From Allopusillimonas soli (GTDB lineage Bacteria; Pseudomonadota; Gammaproteobacteria; Burkholderiales; Burkholderiaceae_B), in assembly GCF_004153445.1 (NCBI RefSeq), contig NZ_SDQC01000002.1, positions 496,001-560,000 on the forward strand: a stretch of 64,000 nucleotides of DNA, given 5' to 3'. Below the pieces are notes generated by a model. That model was given only the letters and a program-made list of their open reading frames with translations. It made no database searches and had not been told where the DNA came from. The stretch's first letter is position 1, and the number at the start of each line of letters is the position of its first letter. Shown in pieces: positions 33,392 to 43,253 of the stretch. The translations under genes were made by a program, and so were the position numbers.

Positions 33392-33808
33392 TCAGAAAAG
33401 CTGCGCCTCGTCCGGCCCGCCAGCCGTATCCTTGAGCACGGCACCCAGCATGTCGCGCACCGAGGCCAGGTCGCTGCGCAGGGCTTGCAACTCCGCACCC
33501 GAAAGACGAACGGCCGCATCCTGGTCGTGTGGCACGTCATGGTTGTCGCCCAGGCGGTTGCGCGCACCGCTGATGGTGAACCCTTGCTCGTAAAGCAGGT
33601 CGCGGATGCGGCGGATCAGCAGTACCTCGTGATGCTGATAATACCGACGATTGCCTCGGCGCTTGACGGGCTTGAGTTGCGTGAATTCCTGCTCCCAGTA
33701 CCGCAGCACATGCGGCTTGACGCAGCAGAGATCGCTGACTTCGCCGATGGTGAAATACCGCTTGGCGGGGATGGGCGGTAAGGTGACTGGTTTATCGCTT
33801 GTACTCAT
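33392..33808 (-). CDS. MerR-family regulator of the ihfA-linked type
   Basis: The 138-residue protein has a MerR winged HTH (YFTIGEVSDLCCVKPHVLRY, QLKPVKRRGNRRYYQHHEVL, about 18-65) and a short C-terminal coiled coil (ELQALRSDLASVRDMLGAVL). There is no metal-binding cysteine loop. The pheT-ihfA-merR order is typical of Beta- and Gammaproteobacteria, where its targets are unknown. Confidence 0.9.
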   Translation of the reverse strand: MSTSDKPVTLPPIPAKRYFTIGEVSDLCCVKPHVLRYWEQEFTQLKPVKRRGNRRYYQHHEVLLIRRIRDLLYEQGFTISGARNRLGDNHDVPHDQDAAVRLSGAELQALRSDLASVRDMLGAVLKDTAGGPDEAQLF

Positions 33809-33893
33809 GAGCGCATTGTAAGCCGGTTAGGAGTCTGCGGATTCTCTTTCGGGATCGGGGCGCGGTAATGCCGGAGGCGTATCCCGTCGGAAC

Positions 33894-34214
33894 TTATTCA
33901 GCGTTGGCCGCTGGCCGGCCAGCGGTCTCGACCAAGGTCTTGAGTTTCTGGCTGGCATGGAAAGTCACAACCCGGCGGGCCGCGATGGGAATGATCTCGC
34001 CCGTCTTGGGATTGCGGCCCGGACGAGGCGGTTTGTCTCTAACCTGGAAATTGCCAAAGCCCGATAGCTTCACTTCGACACCGCGTGCCAGCGACTCGCG
34101 AATTTCCTCGAAGAAAGTATCAACGATATCCTTGGCCTCCCGCTTGTTGAGCCCCACGCGATCAAAAAGCAGTTCGGCAAGCTCTGCCTTGGTGAGAGTA
34201 CGGTCGGGTTTCAT
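33894..34214 (-). CDS. ihfA: integration host factor alpha subunit
   Basis: The 106-residue protein is a DNA-bending HU/IHF-family member. It has [40 protein letters not shown], the beta-arm tip [14 protein letters not shown] with its DNA-intercalating proline, and [13 protein letters not shown]. It lies 15 bp after pheT, the standard arrangement. Confidence 0.95.
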   Translation of the reverse strand: MKPDRTLTKAELAELLFDRVGLNKREAKDIVDTFFEEIRESLARGVEVKLSGFGNFQVRDKPPRPGRNPKTGEIIPIAARRVVTFHASQKLKTLVETAGRPAANAE

Positions 34215-34229
34215 GATGCGATGTGCTCC

Positions 34230-36638
34230 TCATGCACGCAGGCGTACGCCATGGGCGGACACCAGTGCCTCCAACAGACTGGCCATGCAATGCTCGACCG
34301 TTGCATCATCGAGCGTTGCATCCCGCCCTTGCAGGCGGAAACGGAAAGCCATGCTTTTTTCGTTTGTCTGCGCGGTCTTGTCGCGCCATACATCGAATAG
34401 TTTAATGTCTTTGACGACCCCAAGGGTATCATCAGATTGTATGCTTTGCGTAACTGTATCCAACAAATCACGATAGCTTACTTCTGGCTTGACCCAAATG
34501 GCCAGATCGCGCAGCACCACAGGCTGACGCGACAACTCGCCCGGAGCGGGAAGCGCGCTTTCGGAGATGGCTTGCATATCCACCTCAAAAACCACCGGTG
34601 CGTGTGCCAGATCGCACAACTGCGCCCATTTCGGATGCACCTCTCCGATGCAGCCTATGGTGCGCCCATGCAACTCCAGCCGCGCGCTGCGCCCTGGATG
34701 CAAGGCGGGATGAGGCGCGGGAATGCATGTCAATGCTTCGGCGTTCTTGCCCAGCAGGCTTTCCAGATCTTTCTTGACGTCGTAAAAGTCCACCAGGCGA
34801 GCCGGCTCGGCCCACTGCTCTTCAAGTGCGGGGCCCCATGCCGCGCCTGCGAGGCGCACAGGCTGGCTTACCCCGGCCACGTTCAGCTCGCCATCGTCTA
34901 CCGCTGAATCGCGCAGAAAGACCCGGCCCAGCTCGAACACTCGCACTCTGCTCTGCTTGCGATTGGCATTGTGCACGATATTGGCAAGCAAGCCGCCGAT
35001 AAGGCTGGAGCGCATGACCGCCAACTGGCTGGCTATCGGGTTCAGCAGGCGGATAGGCTCGTCGTTGCCTGCGTAATGGCGTTCCCAGTCCTCCTCCACA
35101 AAAGCGAAGTTGATGACCTCTTGGTAGTCCAGCGCCGCCATCCGGGCCCGCAGCGCATGCGGCCCGACCTTGCTTTCCGTCTCAATCAGCATATTGGCTG
35201 GTGCCACCGGTGCAATATCGGGAATCCGCTCGAAGCCATGAATGCGCGCCACCTCTTCGATGAGATCCTCTTCGATGAAAAGATCAAACCGGTACGATGG
35301 AGGCGTCACGACAAATGTGTCGCCGTCCAGCTCGAAAGGCAGGCCCAACCGGCCAAAGACGTTCGCAACCTCATCGTGCGATAGATCGATGCCCAACACC
35401 TTGCGGCAGCGTGCCAGCCGCATGCGCACGGGCTTGCGGTCTGGCACGCCGATAACCTGGTCATCCACGGGTCCCGCCTGGCCACCGCAGATGTCGAGCA
35501 GCAGCCGGGTCATGTACTCGAGATGTTCAGGAATGGAGGAAAAGTCGACGCCGCGCTCGAATCGATGACTCGCTTCAGAACTAAACTTATAACGCCGCGC
35601 GCGGCCCATGATAGCCTCGGGAAACCAGAACGCGGCTTCCACGTAGATATCGGTGGTGCCCAGTGTGACCGCGCTGGCATCCCCCCCCATGATGCCAGCC
35701 ATGCTTTCGATCTGCCCGCCAGCGGTGATGATCCCCACGTCGGGTTCGAGCGTTACTGTCTGGCCATTCAACAAGGCCAGCTGCTCGCCCTGCCGCGCCC
35801 AACGAACCGTCAGGCCATCGGCAATGCGATTCAGATCAAACACATGCGTGGGGCGTCCCAGTTCGAGCATCACGTAGTTGGAGATATCGACCAATGCGGA
35901 AATGGATCGCTGGCCCGCGCGCTCCAGCCGCGATTTCATCCAGGCCGGCGTTGCCGCCCTGGCATTGACGCCGCGTACGATGCGGCCCGCAAATCGGCCG
36001 CATAGATCAGGGGCTTGCACCTGCACCGACAGACAATCATCCAGCGTAACAGGCACCGGGTCGAAAGACGGCTTTGCAAGCGGTGCGCCCGTCAGAGCGC
36101 TGACCTCGCGAGCCACCCCCAGGATGGATAGGCAATCAGCACGGTTGGGCGTCAGTTTGAGCGTAAACAGTGTGTCGTCCAGATCGAGCGCCTCGCGCAG
36201 ATTCTGGCCAACCACAGCGTCGTCATCCAGCACGAGCAATCCGGCGTGATCCTGCGACAAGCCAAGCTCCCGTGCCGAACACAGCATGCCGTACGACGCC
36301 TCGCCACGCATTTTTGCCTTGCCTATAGTCATGCCACCGGGCAGCTGTGCGCCTACGCGTGCCAGCGGCACCTTGATACCCTCTGCCGCGTTGGGCGCGC
36401 CGCACACAATCTGCAAAGGCTCGCCTGAACCGTCATCCACCCGGCATATGCGAAGCTTGTCTGCATTCGGATGCGGAGCGATGGCCAGAATCCGCGCTAT
36501 CACCACACCGGAAAACGGTGGCGCAGCCGGCTGGGTCTCCTCGACTTCCAGGCCCGCCATGGTAAGGCGGTGCGACAGACTCTGAGTATCGATATCTGGA
36601 TTGGCGTAGGCGCGTAGCCAGGACTCTGGGAATTGCAT
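34230..36638 (-). CDS. pheT: phenylalanyl-tRNA synthetase beta subunit
   Basis: The 802-residue protein has the full domain set: MQFPESWLRAYANPDIDTQ, a tRNA-binding (EMAP/OB) domain at about 40-150 with NADKLRICRVDDG, the B3/B4 editing domain (about 200-400, with ISNYVMLELGRPTHVFDLNR), B5, and a C-terminal anticodon-binding domain (about 710-800). It charges tRNA-Phe together with PheS, whose stop is 33 bp upstream. Confidence 0.96.
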   Translation of the reverse strand: MQFPESWLRAYANPDIDTQSLSHRLTMAGLEVEETQPAAPPFSGVVIARILAIAPHPNADKLRICRVDDGSGEPLQIVCGAPNAAEGIKVPLARVGAQLPGGMTIGKAKMRGEASYGMLCSARELGLSQDHAGLLVLDDDAVVGQNLREALDLDDTLFTLKLTPNRADCLSILGVAREVSALTGAPLAKPSFDPVPVTLDDCLSVQVQAPDLCGRFAGRIVRGVNARAATPAWMKSRLERAGQRSISALVDISNYVMLELGRPTHVFDLNRIADGLTVRWARQGEQLALLNGQTVTLEPDVGIITAGGQIESMAGIMGGDASAVTLGTTDIYVEAAFWFPEAIMGRARRYKFSSEASHRFERGVDFSSIPEHLEYMTRLLLDICGGQAGPVDDQVIGVPDRKPVRMRLARCRKVLGIDLSHDEVANVFGRLGLPFELDGDTFVVTPPSYRFDLFIEEDLIEEVARIHGFERIPDIAPVAPANMLIETESKVGPHALRARMAALDYQEVINFAFVEEDWERHYAGNDEPIRLLNPIASQLAVMRSSLIGGLLANIVHNANRKQSRVRVFELGRVFLRDSAVDDGELNVAGVSQPVRLAGAAWGPALEEQWAEPARLVDFYDVKKDLESLLGKNAEALTCIPAPHPALHPGRSARLELHGRTIGCIGEVHPKWAQLCDLAHAPVVFEVDMQAISESALPAPGELSRQPVVLRDLAIWVKPEVSYRDLLDTVTQSIQSDDTLGVVKDIKLFDVWRDKTAQTNEKSMAFRFRLQGRDATLDDATVEHCMASLLEALVSAHGVRLRA

Positions 36639-36671
36639 GATCCGCTCGTGATAATTGTGGGAGGGAGGCGT

Positions 36672-37694
36672 TCAGCGATTGAACTGGCGCAGAAAGCGCA
36701 GATCGCCTTCGAAAAACTGGCGCAGATCGTTGACGCCGTAACGCAGCATGGTCAACCGCTCGAGCCCAGACCCAAAAGCAAAGCCAATATAGCGTTCGGG
36801 ATCCAATCCGAAATTGCGCACGACTTCCGGGTGCACTTGGCCCGAGCCGGATATTTCCAGCCAACGTCCCTGGTTGGGCCCGCGCGTGAACATCATGTCG
36901 ATCTCGGCGGAAGGCTCTGTGAACGGAAAAAATGAAGGACGAAATCTGACGGAGAGCGCATCGGTTTCAAAGAAAGCGCGCAGAAAGGCGGTATAGACGC
37001 CCTTGAGATCCGCAAAGGAGATGTCTTCGGCGATCCACAACCCCTCCACCTGATGGAACATGGGCGAATGCGTGGCATCGCTGTCAACCCGGTAGGTGCG
37101 CCCGGGCGCAATGACTTTGATGGGCGGCGTGTGCATCCGGGCATAGCGCACCTGCATGGGGCTGGTGTGCGTGCGCAGCAGCAGGGGAAGGCCCTGCGCA
37201 TCCTGCATGTCGACGTAGAAAGTGTCCTGCATCGACCGCGCGGGATGGTTCTCGGGGTTGTTCAGTGCCGTGAAATTCGTCCAGTCGTTTTCGATTTCGG
37301 GGCCGTCTGCGACATCAAACCCGATGGAGCGGAAAATTGCTTCGACGCGCTGCCAGGTCTGAATGACCGGATGGATGCCGCCAAATCCCCTGCCGCGCCC
37401 AGGCAGCGTGACATCAATGGTTTCCTGCGCCAACCTTCTGTCGAGCTCGGCCTGAGCCAGCGCCGCGCGGCGCTCGTTCAGCAATACCTCGATATCGCGC
37501 TTGATCTGGTTGATGCGCGCGCCCTCTTCTTTTTTCCGGGCGGGATCGAGCTGGGCAAGGCCCTTGAGCAGCGTCGTCAGCGCGCCCTGTTTGCCTAGAA
37601 ATCGGGCCTTGGCGTTTTCAAGTGCGGCGGCATCGCCTGCCTGTGCAAAGAGTTCCCTGGCCTGGACAATCAGGTCATCAGCCGAATCAGTCAT
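36672..37694 (-). CDS. pheS: phenylalanyl-tRNA synthetase alpha subunit
   Basis: The 340-residue catalytic subunit has an N-terminal coiled coil (residues 1-85), then [20 protein letters not shown], the class II motif 2 region [56 protein letters not shown] and the motif 3 end [20 protein letters not shown]. The start at 37694 gives the family N-terminus; the upstream frame is open but meaningless. It lies 76 bp after rplT with a hairpin between. Confidence 0.96.
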   Translation of the reverse strand: MTDSADDLIVQARELFAQAGDAAALENAKARFLGKQGALTTLLKGLAQLDPARKKEEGARINQIKRDIEVLLNERRAALAQAELDRRLAQETIDVTLPGRGRGFGGIHPVIQTWQRVEAIFRSIGFDVADGPEIENDWTNFTALNNPENHPARSMQDTFYVDMQDAQGLPLLLRTHTSPMQVRYARMHTPPIKVIAPGRTYRVDSDATHSPMFHQVEGLWIAEDISFADLKGVYTAFLRAFFETDALSVRFRPSFFPFTEPSAEIDMMFTRGPNQGRWLEISGSGQVHPEVVRNFGLDPERYIGFAFGSGLERLTMLRYGVNDLRQFFEGDLRFLRQFNR

Positions 37695-37705
37695 TGTGTC
37701 GAAAG

Positions 37706-37740
37706 TCCAAAAGCAAACGGAGCCCGACAAAGGCCCCGTT
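37706..37740 (-). terminator. terminator-like hairpin between rplT and pheS
   Basis: On the minus strand AACGGGGCC (37740-37732) pairs with GGCTCCGTT (37724-37716) around a 7-nt loop, with one G-T pair, followed by TGCTTTT. It may reduce read-through into pheS. No phenylalanine-rich leader peptide was found in front of it. Confidence 0.5.
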
Positions 37741-37770
37741 CGCATGTAACAACAGAAGATGCCGGCCGAA

Positions 37771-38130
37771 TTACGAAGCCAGTGCGTTCCGGGCCTGTGC
37801 CACGACCGCGGCAAAGCCGGCCTTGTCGTTGACGGCCATGTCGGCCAGAACCTTGCGGTCCAGCTCGATGGCGGCCTTCTTGGTGCCGGCAATGAACTGG
37901 CTGTAGGTCATGCCGAGCTCACGGCAACCCGCGTTGATACGGGTTATCCACAAAGCGCGGAAAGTGCGCTTCTTGTTGCGGCGATCGCGGTAGGCGTATT
38001 GCCCGGCGCGCATGACGGCTTGTTTGGCAATGCGAAAGACGTTACCGCGACGACCGCGGTAGCCTTTGGCTGCATTGATGACTTTCTTGTGACGGGCGCG
38101 GGCGGTAACACCGCGTTTTACGCGTGGCAT
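37771..38130 (-). CDS. rplT: 50S ribosomal protein L20
   Basis: The 119-residue protein has [40 protein letters not shown] and the compact C-terminal domain with [21 protein letters not shown]20 binds 23S rRNA and in other bacteria represses its own operon through an mRNA mimic. It lies 19 bp after rpmI. Confidence 0.97.
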   Translation of the reverse strand: MPRVKRGVTARARHKKVINAAKGYRGRRGNVFRIAKQAVMRAGQYAYRDRRNKKRTFRALWITRINAGCRELGMTYSQFIAGTKKAAIELDRKVLADMAVNDKAGFAAVVAQARNALAS

Positions 38131-38149
38131 GGTAAGGTTTCTCCAGTAA

Positions 38150-38347
38150 TCAAGCGAAAGGCATCATTGCCTTGACCGAGGCGACGTCCGAATCGTGGAC
38201 GGCCGTTGAACCGCGCAGATGGCGCTTGTTCTTTGTGGTCTTTTTGGTAAGGATGTGGCGCTTGAACGCCTGGCCCCGCTTGATGGAACCGCTACCGCGA
38301 ACCTTAAAGCGCTTGGAGGCGCCTTTCTTGGTTTTCATCTTAGGCAT
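38150..38347 (-). CDS. rpmI: 50S ribosomal protein L35
   Basis: The 65-residue, very basic protein ([36 protein letters not shown]) is full length. Unlike the usual infC-rpmI-rplT order, infC is 13 kb away, so rpmI is the first gene of its operon and has its own promoter at 38480-38509. Confidence 0.97.
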   Translation of the reverse strand: MPKMKTKKGASKRFKVRGSGSIKRGQAFKRHILTKKTTKNKRHLRGSTAVHDSDVASVKAMMPFA

Positions 38348-38479
38348 GATGCAAAGCTCATTGATTTATGCATGACAGGTGGCCCCGGCCTCCCGGATGC
38401 GCTTGCTTGACCTTGCCATTCACTTATTGGCGTTTTCATGGAAGCCGCGAAAAGTTGCTGCCAGCCAGAAAAGCCCTTG

Positions 38480-38509
38480 ATTATAGAGTGATTTTATGGA
38501 TTTTGTCCA
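38480..38509 (-). promoter_or_regulatory. strong promoter for rpmI-rplT(-pheST)
   Basis: TGGACA (38509-38504) and a perfect TATAAT (38485-38480) are 18 bp apart on the minus strand. The start site would lie near 38474, leaving a leader of about 125 nt before rpmI, long enough for an L20-type control element, although I did not identify one. Confidence 0.75.
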
Positions 38510-38591
38510 CCTGCATCGGCATCCAGGCATTGCCAGGCCGCACCGCCTCCAGACTCGATTGGCGGGAATACACGCCATGCCGATGTAGGGC

Positions 38592-39416
38592 TTAGCGGGG
38601 CCTGTCGCCCTTGAGCGTGATCCGATACATCAAGCGCCTGAACCCATGATAGTCGTTGACGGGATTGTGCATGGTGCAGCGGTTGTCCCAAAATGCGATG
38701 GCGTGCCGCGTCCAGGAAAACCGGCACGTGAACTCCGGCCTGATCTGGTGCCTGAACAGATACGCCAGTATCGGCGCTGACTCCTCATCAGTCATGCCCT
38801 TGATGCCGGCCGTGTGGGCAATATTCACGTACAAGCTCTTGCGCCCGGTCTCGGGATGCGTACGCACGATGGGGTGTTCGGCGACGTAGTCTTCGCTCGC
38901 CCCCTGCTTGCCGTCCGTTCTGATGCGATCCTCACGCGTACGCGACACATCCGCCTTGGCCGACGTGCTGATGCCGACCAGTCCGTCCAGCATGCCTTTC
39001 ATCGTGTCGGACAGCGTTTCATAGGCGAGATACATATTGGCAAACAACGTATCGCCGCCATACGGCGGGACTTCGCGGGCCAGAAGCATGGAACCCATGG
39101 GAGGAATCTCGAGATAGGTCGTGTCGGAATGCCAGACTCCCCCGAAATTGACCTTCTCGTGCTCCAGCTTCTTAACCTCTATGATCTGAGGAAATGTATC
39201 CAGGCCCTTGACAAAGGGATACTCGATCGGCTCCCCCATGGCCCGCGCAAAATCCAGGAAGCGCTCGGGCGTAATGTCCTGGTCGCGCAGGAAAATAACC
39301 TGATGGTCAAGCAGTGCCTGACGTGCCTCGGCGGCCTGCGCCGCGCTCATTCCCCCGGACAGGTCGACGCCAGTGATTTCGGCGCCCAGGGCGCCGGCGA
39401 TTTTCCGTATCTCCAT
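38592..39416 (-). CDS. TauD/TfdA-family Fe(II)/2-oxoglutarate dioxygenase
   Basis: The 274-residue protein is close to the classic TauD/TfdA length. It has GAEITGVDLSGG near the start, the HxD iron motif in GVWHSDTTYLEIPP (His95, Asp97), the distal iron histidine in WDNRCTMHNPVNDYHGFRRL and the arginine for 2-oxoglutarate in RRLMYRITLKG. GGAGAA precedes the ATG. It is downstream of the IclR regulator on the same strand, with a TRAP transporter divergent from both, so the transported substrate is probably hydroxylated here (inference). It differs clearly from the longer dioxygenase at 6.1 kb. Confidence 0.9.
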   Translation of the reverse strand: MEIRKIAGALGAEITGVDLSGGMSAAQAAEARQALLDHQVIFLRDQDITPERFLDFARAMGEPIEYPFVKGLDTFPQIIEVKKLEHEKVNFGGVWHSDTTYLEIPPMGSMLLAREVPPYGGDTLFANMYLAYETLSDTMKGMLDGLVGISTSAKADVSRTREDRIRTDGKQGASEDYVAEHPIVRTHPETGRKSLYVNIAHTAGIKGMTDEESAPILAYLFRHQIRPEFTCRFSWTRHAIAFWDNRCTMHNPVNDYHGFRRLMYRITLKGDRPR

Positions 39417-39481
39417 CGCATTTCTCCAGACTGGCGCACGCTTCCTGCGGCATCCATGCCGACCAGGTGCCCGCTGCGCCT

Positions 39482-40213
39482 CTACAACGTGATTTTTTCC
39501 ATGCAGGCAAGCAGTTGGTCCGCAATCCGACCCGCATTCTGTTCCACCCGCTGGTTCGGTCCCGCAACAGCCACACCCAAGGCCATGGCACCCCGCACAA
39601 GCGGGGCGGCAATGGCCATGACGTCCACCACATTCTCGCCGCGCGTAATGGTATATCCGCGCTGCCTGCTGGCCTCCAGGTCTGCACGCAGACGCTCGGC
39701 ATCGACGAGCGTATGGGGCGTAGCCTGCTCAAGCGCATGGCCGGCCAGCCACGCCTCGCGCTGCTTCTCGGGCATGGACATCAGCATGACCTTGCCGATG
39801 GAACTCGAGTGCAGCGGTTTGAAGTCGCCCACCCGCGATGAATAGCGTATGGTCTGGCCGCTCTCCACAACCAGCAGGTACAGCACACGATCATCCTGCC
39901 GCGTGCCCAGGATGACTGTCTCGTTGGTTTGATCGCGCAACGCGGTGAGCGCAGGCAGGCACCGCGTGGCAACCGGATCGTTGGCGTTGATCTCCCGGGC
40001 GGCGTCCCAGAGCCAGCGTGTGGGATAGGATTCCCGCCCCGATAAAAAGTACAGAAGCCCGTACTGCTCCAACGAGCGCACGACGCTGTGGCAGGTGGAC
40101 AGAGGAATGTTCGCCAACTGCGAAATCTCCGACAGGGAAAGCGGGCGCTTGGCTGTGCGGAACGCGTCAAGTATATCGAAGGGGCGCAAGGCGGAACGAC
40201 TGAGGGTAGCCAT
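39482..40213 (-). CDS. IclR-family transcriptional regulator
   Basis: The 243-residue protein has the IclR winged HTH (SALRPFDILDAFRTAKRPLS, LSEISQLANIPLSTCHSVVR, about 6-50) and the effector domain (about 75-240) with RYSSRVGDFKPLHSSSIGKV and RQRGYTITRGENVVDVMAIA. It is divergent from the TRAP operon across a 200-bp AT-rich gap holding palindromes. It likely controls both the TRAP genes and the downstream dioxygenase. Confidence 0.92.
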   Translation of the reverse strand: MATLSRSALRPFDILDAFRTAKRPLSLSEISQLANIPLSTCHSVVRSLEQYGLLYFLSGRESYPTRWLWDAAREINANDPVATRCLPALTALRDQTNETVILGTRQDDRVLYLLVVESGQTIRYSSRVGDFKPLHSSSIGKVMLMSMPEKQREAWLAGHALEQATPHTLVDAERLRADLEASRQRGYTITRGENVVDVMAIAAPLVRGAMALGVAVAGPNQRVEQNAGRIADQLLACMEKITL

Positions 40214-40385
40214 TGAGCTTTCTCTATAAATTCATTATATGGAATTTTTAAACGTATATATTCAATATAAAGAAAGAAATGTTTGCCTGTCAAGAAAAAG
40301 CCAACCCGGCGAGAAAAGACGCAAGGGCAGGCAACACAGGATTGCCATGGCCATAATTCTCAGTTTAAAATAAATATCATAAAAA

Positions 40386-40401
40386 TTTCCATATACGGAA
40401 A
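40386..40401. promoter_or_regulatory. palindrome upstream of the TRAP operon, possible IclR site
   Basis: TTTCC-ATATAC-GGAAA (40386-40401) is a perfect 5-bp inverted repeat about 12 bp before the dctP start and overlapping its ribosome-binding region. A related sequence containing TATATGGAATTTTT lies near the iclR start (about 40236). Confidence 0.4.
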
Positions 40402-40413
40402 AAGGAGACAAAC

Positions 40414-41418
40414 ATGGCGTTGAGCAAATGCTTGCTGGTGGCTGCGGCCGTAAGTGCCGGAATGACGGCGTCAATGAATGCAGACGCCATTACGCTGAAG
40501 CTGGCGCACCAATGGCCACAGGCGGAATCCGACTACGTAATCGCAACTGCCATCAAGTTCGCCCAGGAAGTGGAAAAGAAATCCAATGGCGACATCAAGA
40601 TCCAGTTCTTCCCCGCTGAATCCCTCGTCAAGGCCAGCAATACCCACACCGCCCTCAAGAATGGCACCGTGGACCTTTCCATCTATCCGTATATCTATGC
40701 GGCGGGCGCCATTCCCGAAATGAACCTGGTCCTCATGCCGGGCATTTGGAAATCCCATGACGACGTCTTCAGATTCCGTAATACGGAGCCATGGAAAAAG
40801 ATCGAAGCCAAGGCGGAGGCATACGGCTTCAAGACCTTGTGCTGGATACAGATATCCGGCGGCGTTGCATCGACCGGAAAGCCCATCGACTCCGATGCCG
40901 ATGTGGCGGGCGAAAAGGTACGGGCGGCGGGCAAATACATGTCGTATGCGCTGCAGCAGGCCAAGGCAAGCACCGTGTCCATGCCTTCCTCGGAAAACTA
41001 CAACGCCATGCAGATGGGCCTTCTGGACGCTGTCTGGACCTCGTCCAGCTCCTTTGGTGCCTATCGTCTCTATGAAGTCAGCAAGTACTACGTGTCGCCT
41101 GAAAAATACAGCATCTACTACACCATCGATCCGATTGCGATCAGCATGAAGACCTGGAAAAAGTTGACCCCGGAGCAACAGCAGATTCTGGCCGAAGTCG
41201 GCAAAAGCCTGGAGGAAAGCGCACTTGAGGGTGCCCGCAAGGAAGACTCCCGGGTTGCCGCCCTTTTTGCCAGTCATGGCGTAAAAGTCTCTCAGATGTC
41301 TCTGGAAAGTTGGAACAAGTGGCATGCACTGTTCGAGCAGCATGCCTTTCCCAAGTTCAAGAAAGACAATCCCTCAAGCGCCGACCTGCTCGATGAAATG
41401 CTGGCGCTCTACAAATAA
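40414..41418 (+). CDS. TRAP transporter substrate-binding protein (DctP type)
   Basis: The 334-residue protein has a signal peptide ending near MNADA|I (26), TLKLAHQWPQAESDYVIATA, ALKNGTVDLSIYPYIYAAGA, the conserved ligand-arginine region EKVRAAGKYMSYALQQAKAS and a C-terminal part typical of DctP proteins. AAAGGAGA precedes the ATG. The ligand is presumably a carboxylate. It heads a three-gene TRAP operon, directly followed by dctQ (TAA then ATG with no gap). Confidence 0.92.
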   Translation: MALSKCLLVAAAVSAGMTASMNADAITLKLAHQWPQAESDYVIATAIKFAQEVEKKSNGDIKIQFFPAESLVKASNTHTALKNGTVDLSIYPYIYAAGAIPEMNLVLMPGIWKSHDDVFRFRNTEPWKKIEAKAEAYGFKTLCWIQISGGVASTGKPIDSDADVAGEKVRAAGKYMSYALQQAKASTVSMPSSENYNAMQMGLLDAVWTSSSSFGAYRLYEVSKYYVSPEKYSIYYTIDPIAISMKTWKKLTPEQQQILAEVGKSLEESALEGARKEDSRVAALFASHGVKVSQMSLESWNKWHALFEQHAFPKFKKDNPSSADLLDEMLALYK

Positions 41419-41940
41419 ATGACGCAGGCAGCGTCCAGACCCACAAAGCGCCGGCGGCCGCTTGACGCCCTGATCACCCTCTCAGGCCTGTCAGCGGGCC
41501 TGGCGACATTCCTGATAGGCCTCTTCGTTGCCTACGATGTCGTCGCGCGCACCGTGTTTCTGATGACCAACTCCTGGGTCACGGAGATTACAACCTATCT
41601 CATGGGCTACATCACCTTCGTCGGCGCCGCCTTCGCGCTCAGGGAAGGGTCGCACGTCAGCGTGGACCTGCTGGTCTGCCGGGCACCGCCTCGCGCAAGA
41701 CGCGTCATGATGTGGCTGGCCGACGCCATCATGGTGCTTGTGGTGGCGACACTGGCTTGGCTGAGCTTCGGGTTTTTCATGGAAGCCTGGGACAGCCAGG
41801 AAATGTCCGATACCCTGCTGTCCGTTCGATTATGGAAACCCTACCTGGTATTTTTCATCGGCATGGCCTGGCTGCTCCTGGTGTTGATTCTCCAGATTGG
41901 CGAACGCAGGCTGACCAACAAGCAGGGCTCGCATGATTGA
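41419..41940 (+). CDS. TRAP transporter small permease (DctQ type)
   Basis: The 173-residue protein has four transmembrane helices (about 20-45, 55-80, 95-118, 133-157) with WVTEITTYLMGYITFVGAAF and LREGSHVSVDLLV, the DctQ hallmark. It bridges the large permease in the inner membrane. Its start touches the dctP stop and its end overlaps dctM by 8 bp. Confidence 0.92.
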   Translation: MTQAASRPTKRRRPLDALITLSGLSAGLATFLIGLFVAYDVVARTVFLMTNSWVTEITTYLMGYITFVGAAFALREGSHVSVDLLVCRAPPRARRVMMWLADAIMVLVVATLAWLSFGFFMEAWDSQEMSDTLLSVRLWKPYLVFFIGMAWLLLVLILQIGERRLTNKQGSHD

Positions 41941-43243
41941 ACTGTGGATCGGACTGGCAATGTTTGGCGCGCTGCTGGCCGCACTGCTGATTGGCATTCC
42001 GGTCGCCTTTTCTCTCATGGCGGTTGGCATTGGCGCCATTACCATTCTGGGCGGCGGCGTGGACGCTCTGGGCCTGGTTGCGCCTACGCTATGGTCGTCT
42101 GTGACAAGCTTCACGCTGACGGCAGTGCCGCTTTTCATCCTGATGGGTGCCATTATTTCCGCGTCAGGCATGGGCGCGCGCCTGTATGGCGCACTAGCCA
42201 CCTTGATGCATGGCGTGCCAGGAGGGCTGTCGGTCGCCACGACGCTGGCCTGCACCATCATGGCCGCGGTGTCAGGGTCCAGCGTCGCTACAGCAGGCGC
42301 TATTGGCCGCTTTTCGGTGCTTGAAATGCGCCGTTTTGGCTATCGCGATGAAGTCGCCTGCGGCGCGGTGGCAGCGGGCGGCACGCTGGGTATCCTGATC
42401 CCTCCCAGCATTCCGCTGATCGTCTACGGCATTATTGCCCAAGAGTCCATAGGTGCGTTGTTCATCGCCGGCATCATCCCAGGCATCATCATGGCCCTCA
42501 GCTTCATTGGCTACCAGGTATGGATCGCACGTAGCGAACAGGCGCGCGCGCCCGCCCGCGACAGCGAGCGCGTATCAACCAGGGAACGGTTGATGGCGCT
42601 CAAACACATAGTGCCGGTCGCCATCCTGATCTGGGTCATCCTGGGCACAATCTACCAGGGCATCGCCACACCCACCGAAGCTGCGGCCCTCGGCGTCCTG
42701 GCCAGTCTTGTGCTGTCAGGCGCCATATACCGCGAATTGACACGCGAGAAGCTTGTCCTGATCCTTAGGGAGACGGCCAAGGGCAGCGTGATGGTTCTCA
42801 TGATCATTGCCGGCGCCATGTTGTTTGGCTATGCCATGACAACCAGCAGCGTGGCGCCCACCATATCCCGCGTCGTTGCTGAATTGGACGTCCCCGCCTG
42901 GGCAGCATTCATCACCATCAATCTGCTGCTGATCTTCCTGGGCTGTTTCATGGAAACCCTGTCGATCATCGTTATCACCGCCCCCATCCTGATTCCCATT
43001 ATCGTCGCCATGGGCTGGGATCCCATCTGGTTCGGCATCATCATGGTCATCAATATGGAAATGGCGCTTATCACGCCGCCGGTCGGGTTGAACTTGTTCG
43101 TGGTCCAGGGCGTGGTTGAAGACGTTCCGCTTACGCGCATCATTGCCGGCACGCTGCCCTATGTCATCATCATGGCAGCCGTGCTGCTGCTCGTGGGCGT
43201 GTTTCCCGACCTGGCCACCTATCTGCCCCAGCATATCAGATAG
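41933..43243 (+). CDS. TRAP transporter large permease (DctM type)
   Basis: The 436-residue membrane protein has about 12-14 helices and the DctM signatures GIPVAFSLMAVGIGAITILG, GSSVATAGAIGRFSVLEM, AAGGTLGILIPPSIPLIVYG, ATPTEAAALGVLASLV, LFLGCFMETLSIIVITAPIL-like segments and ITPPVGLNLFVVQG. It catalyses Na+-driven solute import with the other two subunits. The operon ends 10 bp before the convergent comM stop. Confidence 0.93.
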   Translation: MIELWIGLAMFGALLAALLIGIPVAFSLMAVGIGAITILGGGVDALGLVAPTLWSSVTSFTLTAVPLFILMGAIISASGMGARLYGALATLMHGVPGGLSVATTLACTIMAAVSGSSVATAGAIGRFSVLEMRRFGYRDEVACGAVAAGGTLGILIPPSIPLIVYGIIAQESIGALFIAGIIPGIIMALSFIGYQVWIARSEQARAPARDSERVSTRERLMALKHIVPVAILIWVILGTIYQGIATPTEAAALGVLASLVLSGAIYRELTREKLVLILRETAKGSVMVLMIIAGAMLFGYAMTTSSVAPTISRVVAELDVPAWAAFITINLLLIFLGCFMETLSIIVITAPILIPIIVAMGWDPIWFGIIMVINMEMALITPPVGLNLFVVQGVVEDVPLTRIIAGTLPYVIIMAAVLLLVGVFPDLATYLPQHIR

Positions 43244-43253
43244 CAATCGGACG

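Noticed and set aside
37741-37770. Phenylalanine leader peptide for pheST attenuation
   Set aside because: A terminator-like hairpin precedes pheS, but no ORF with Phe codons fits in front of it.
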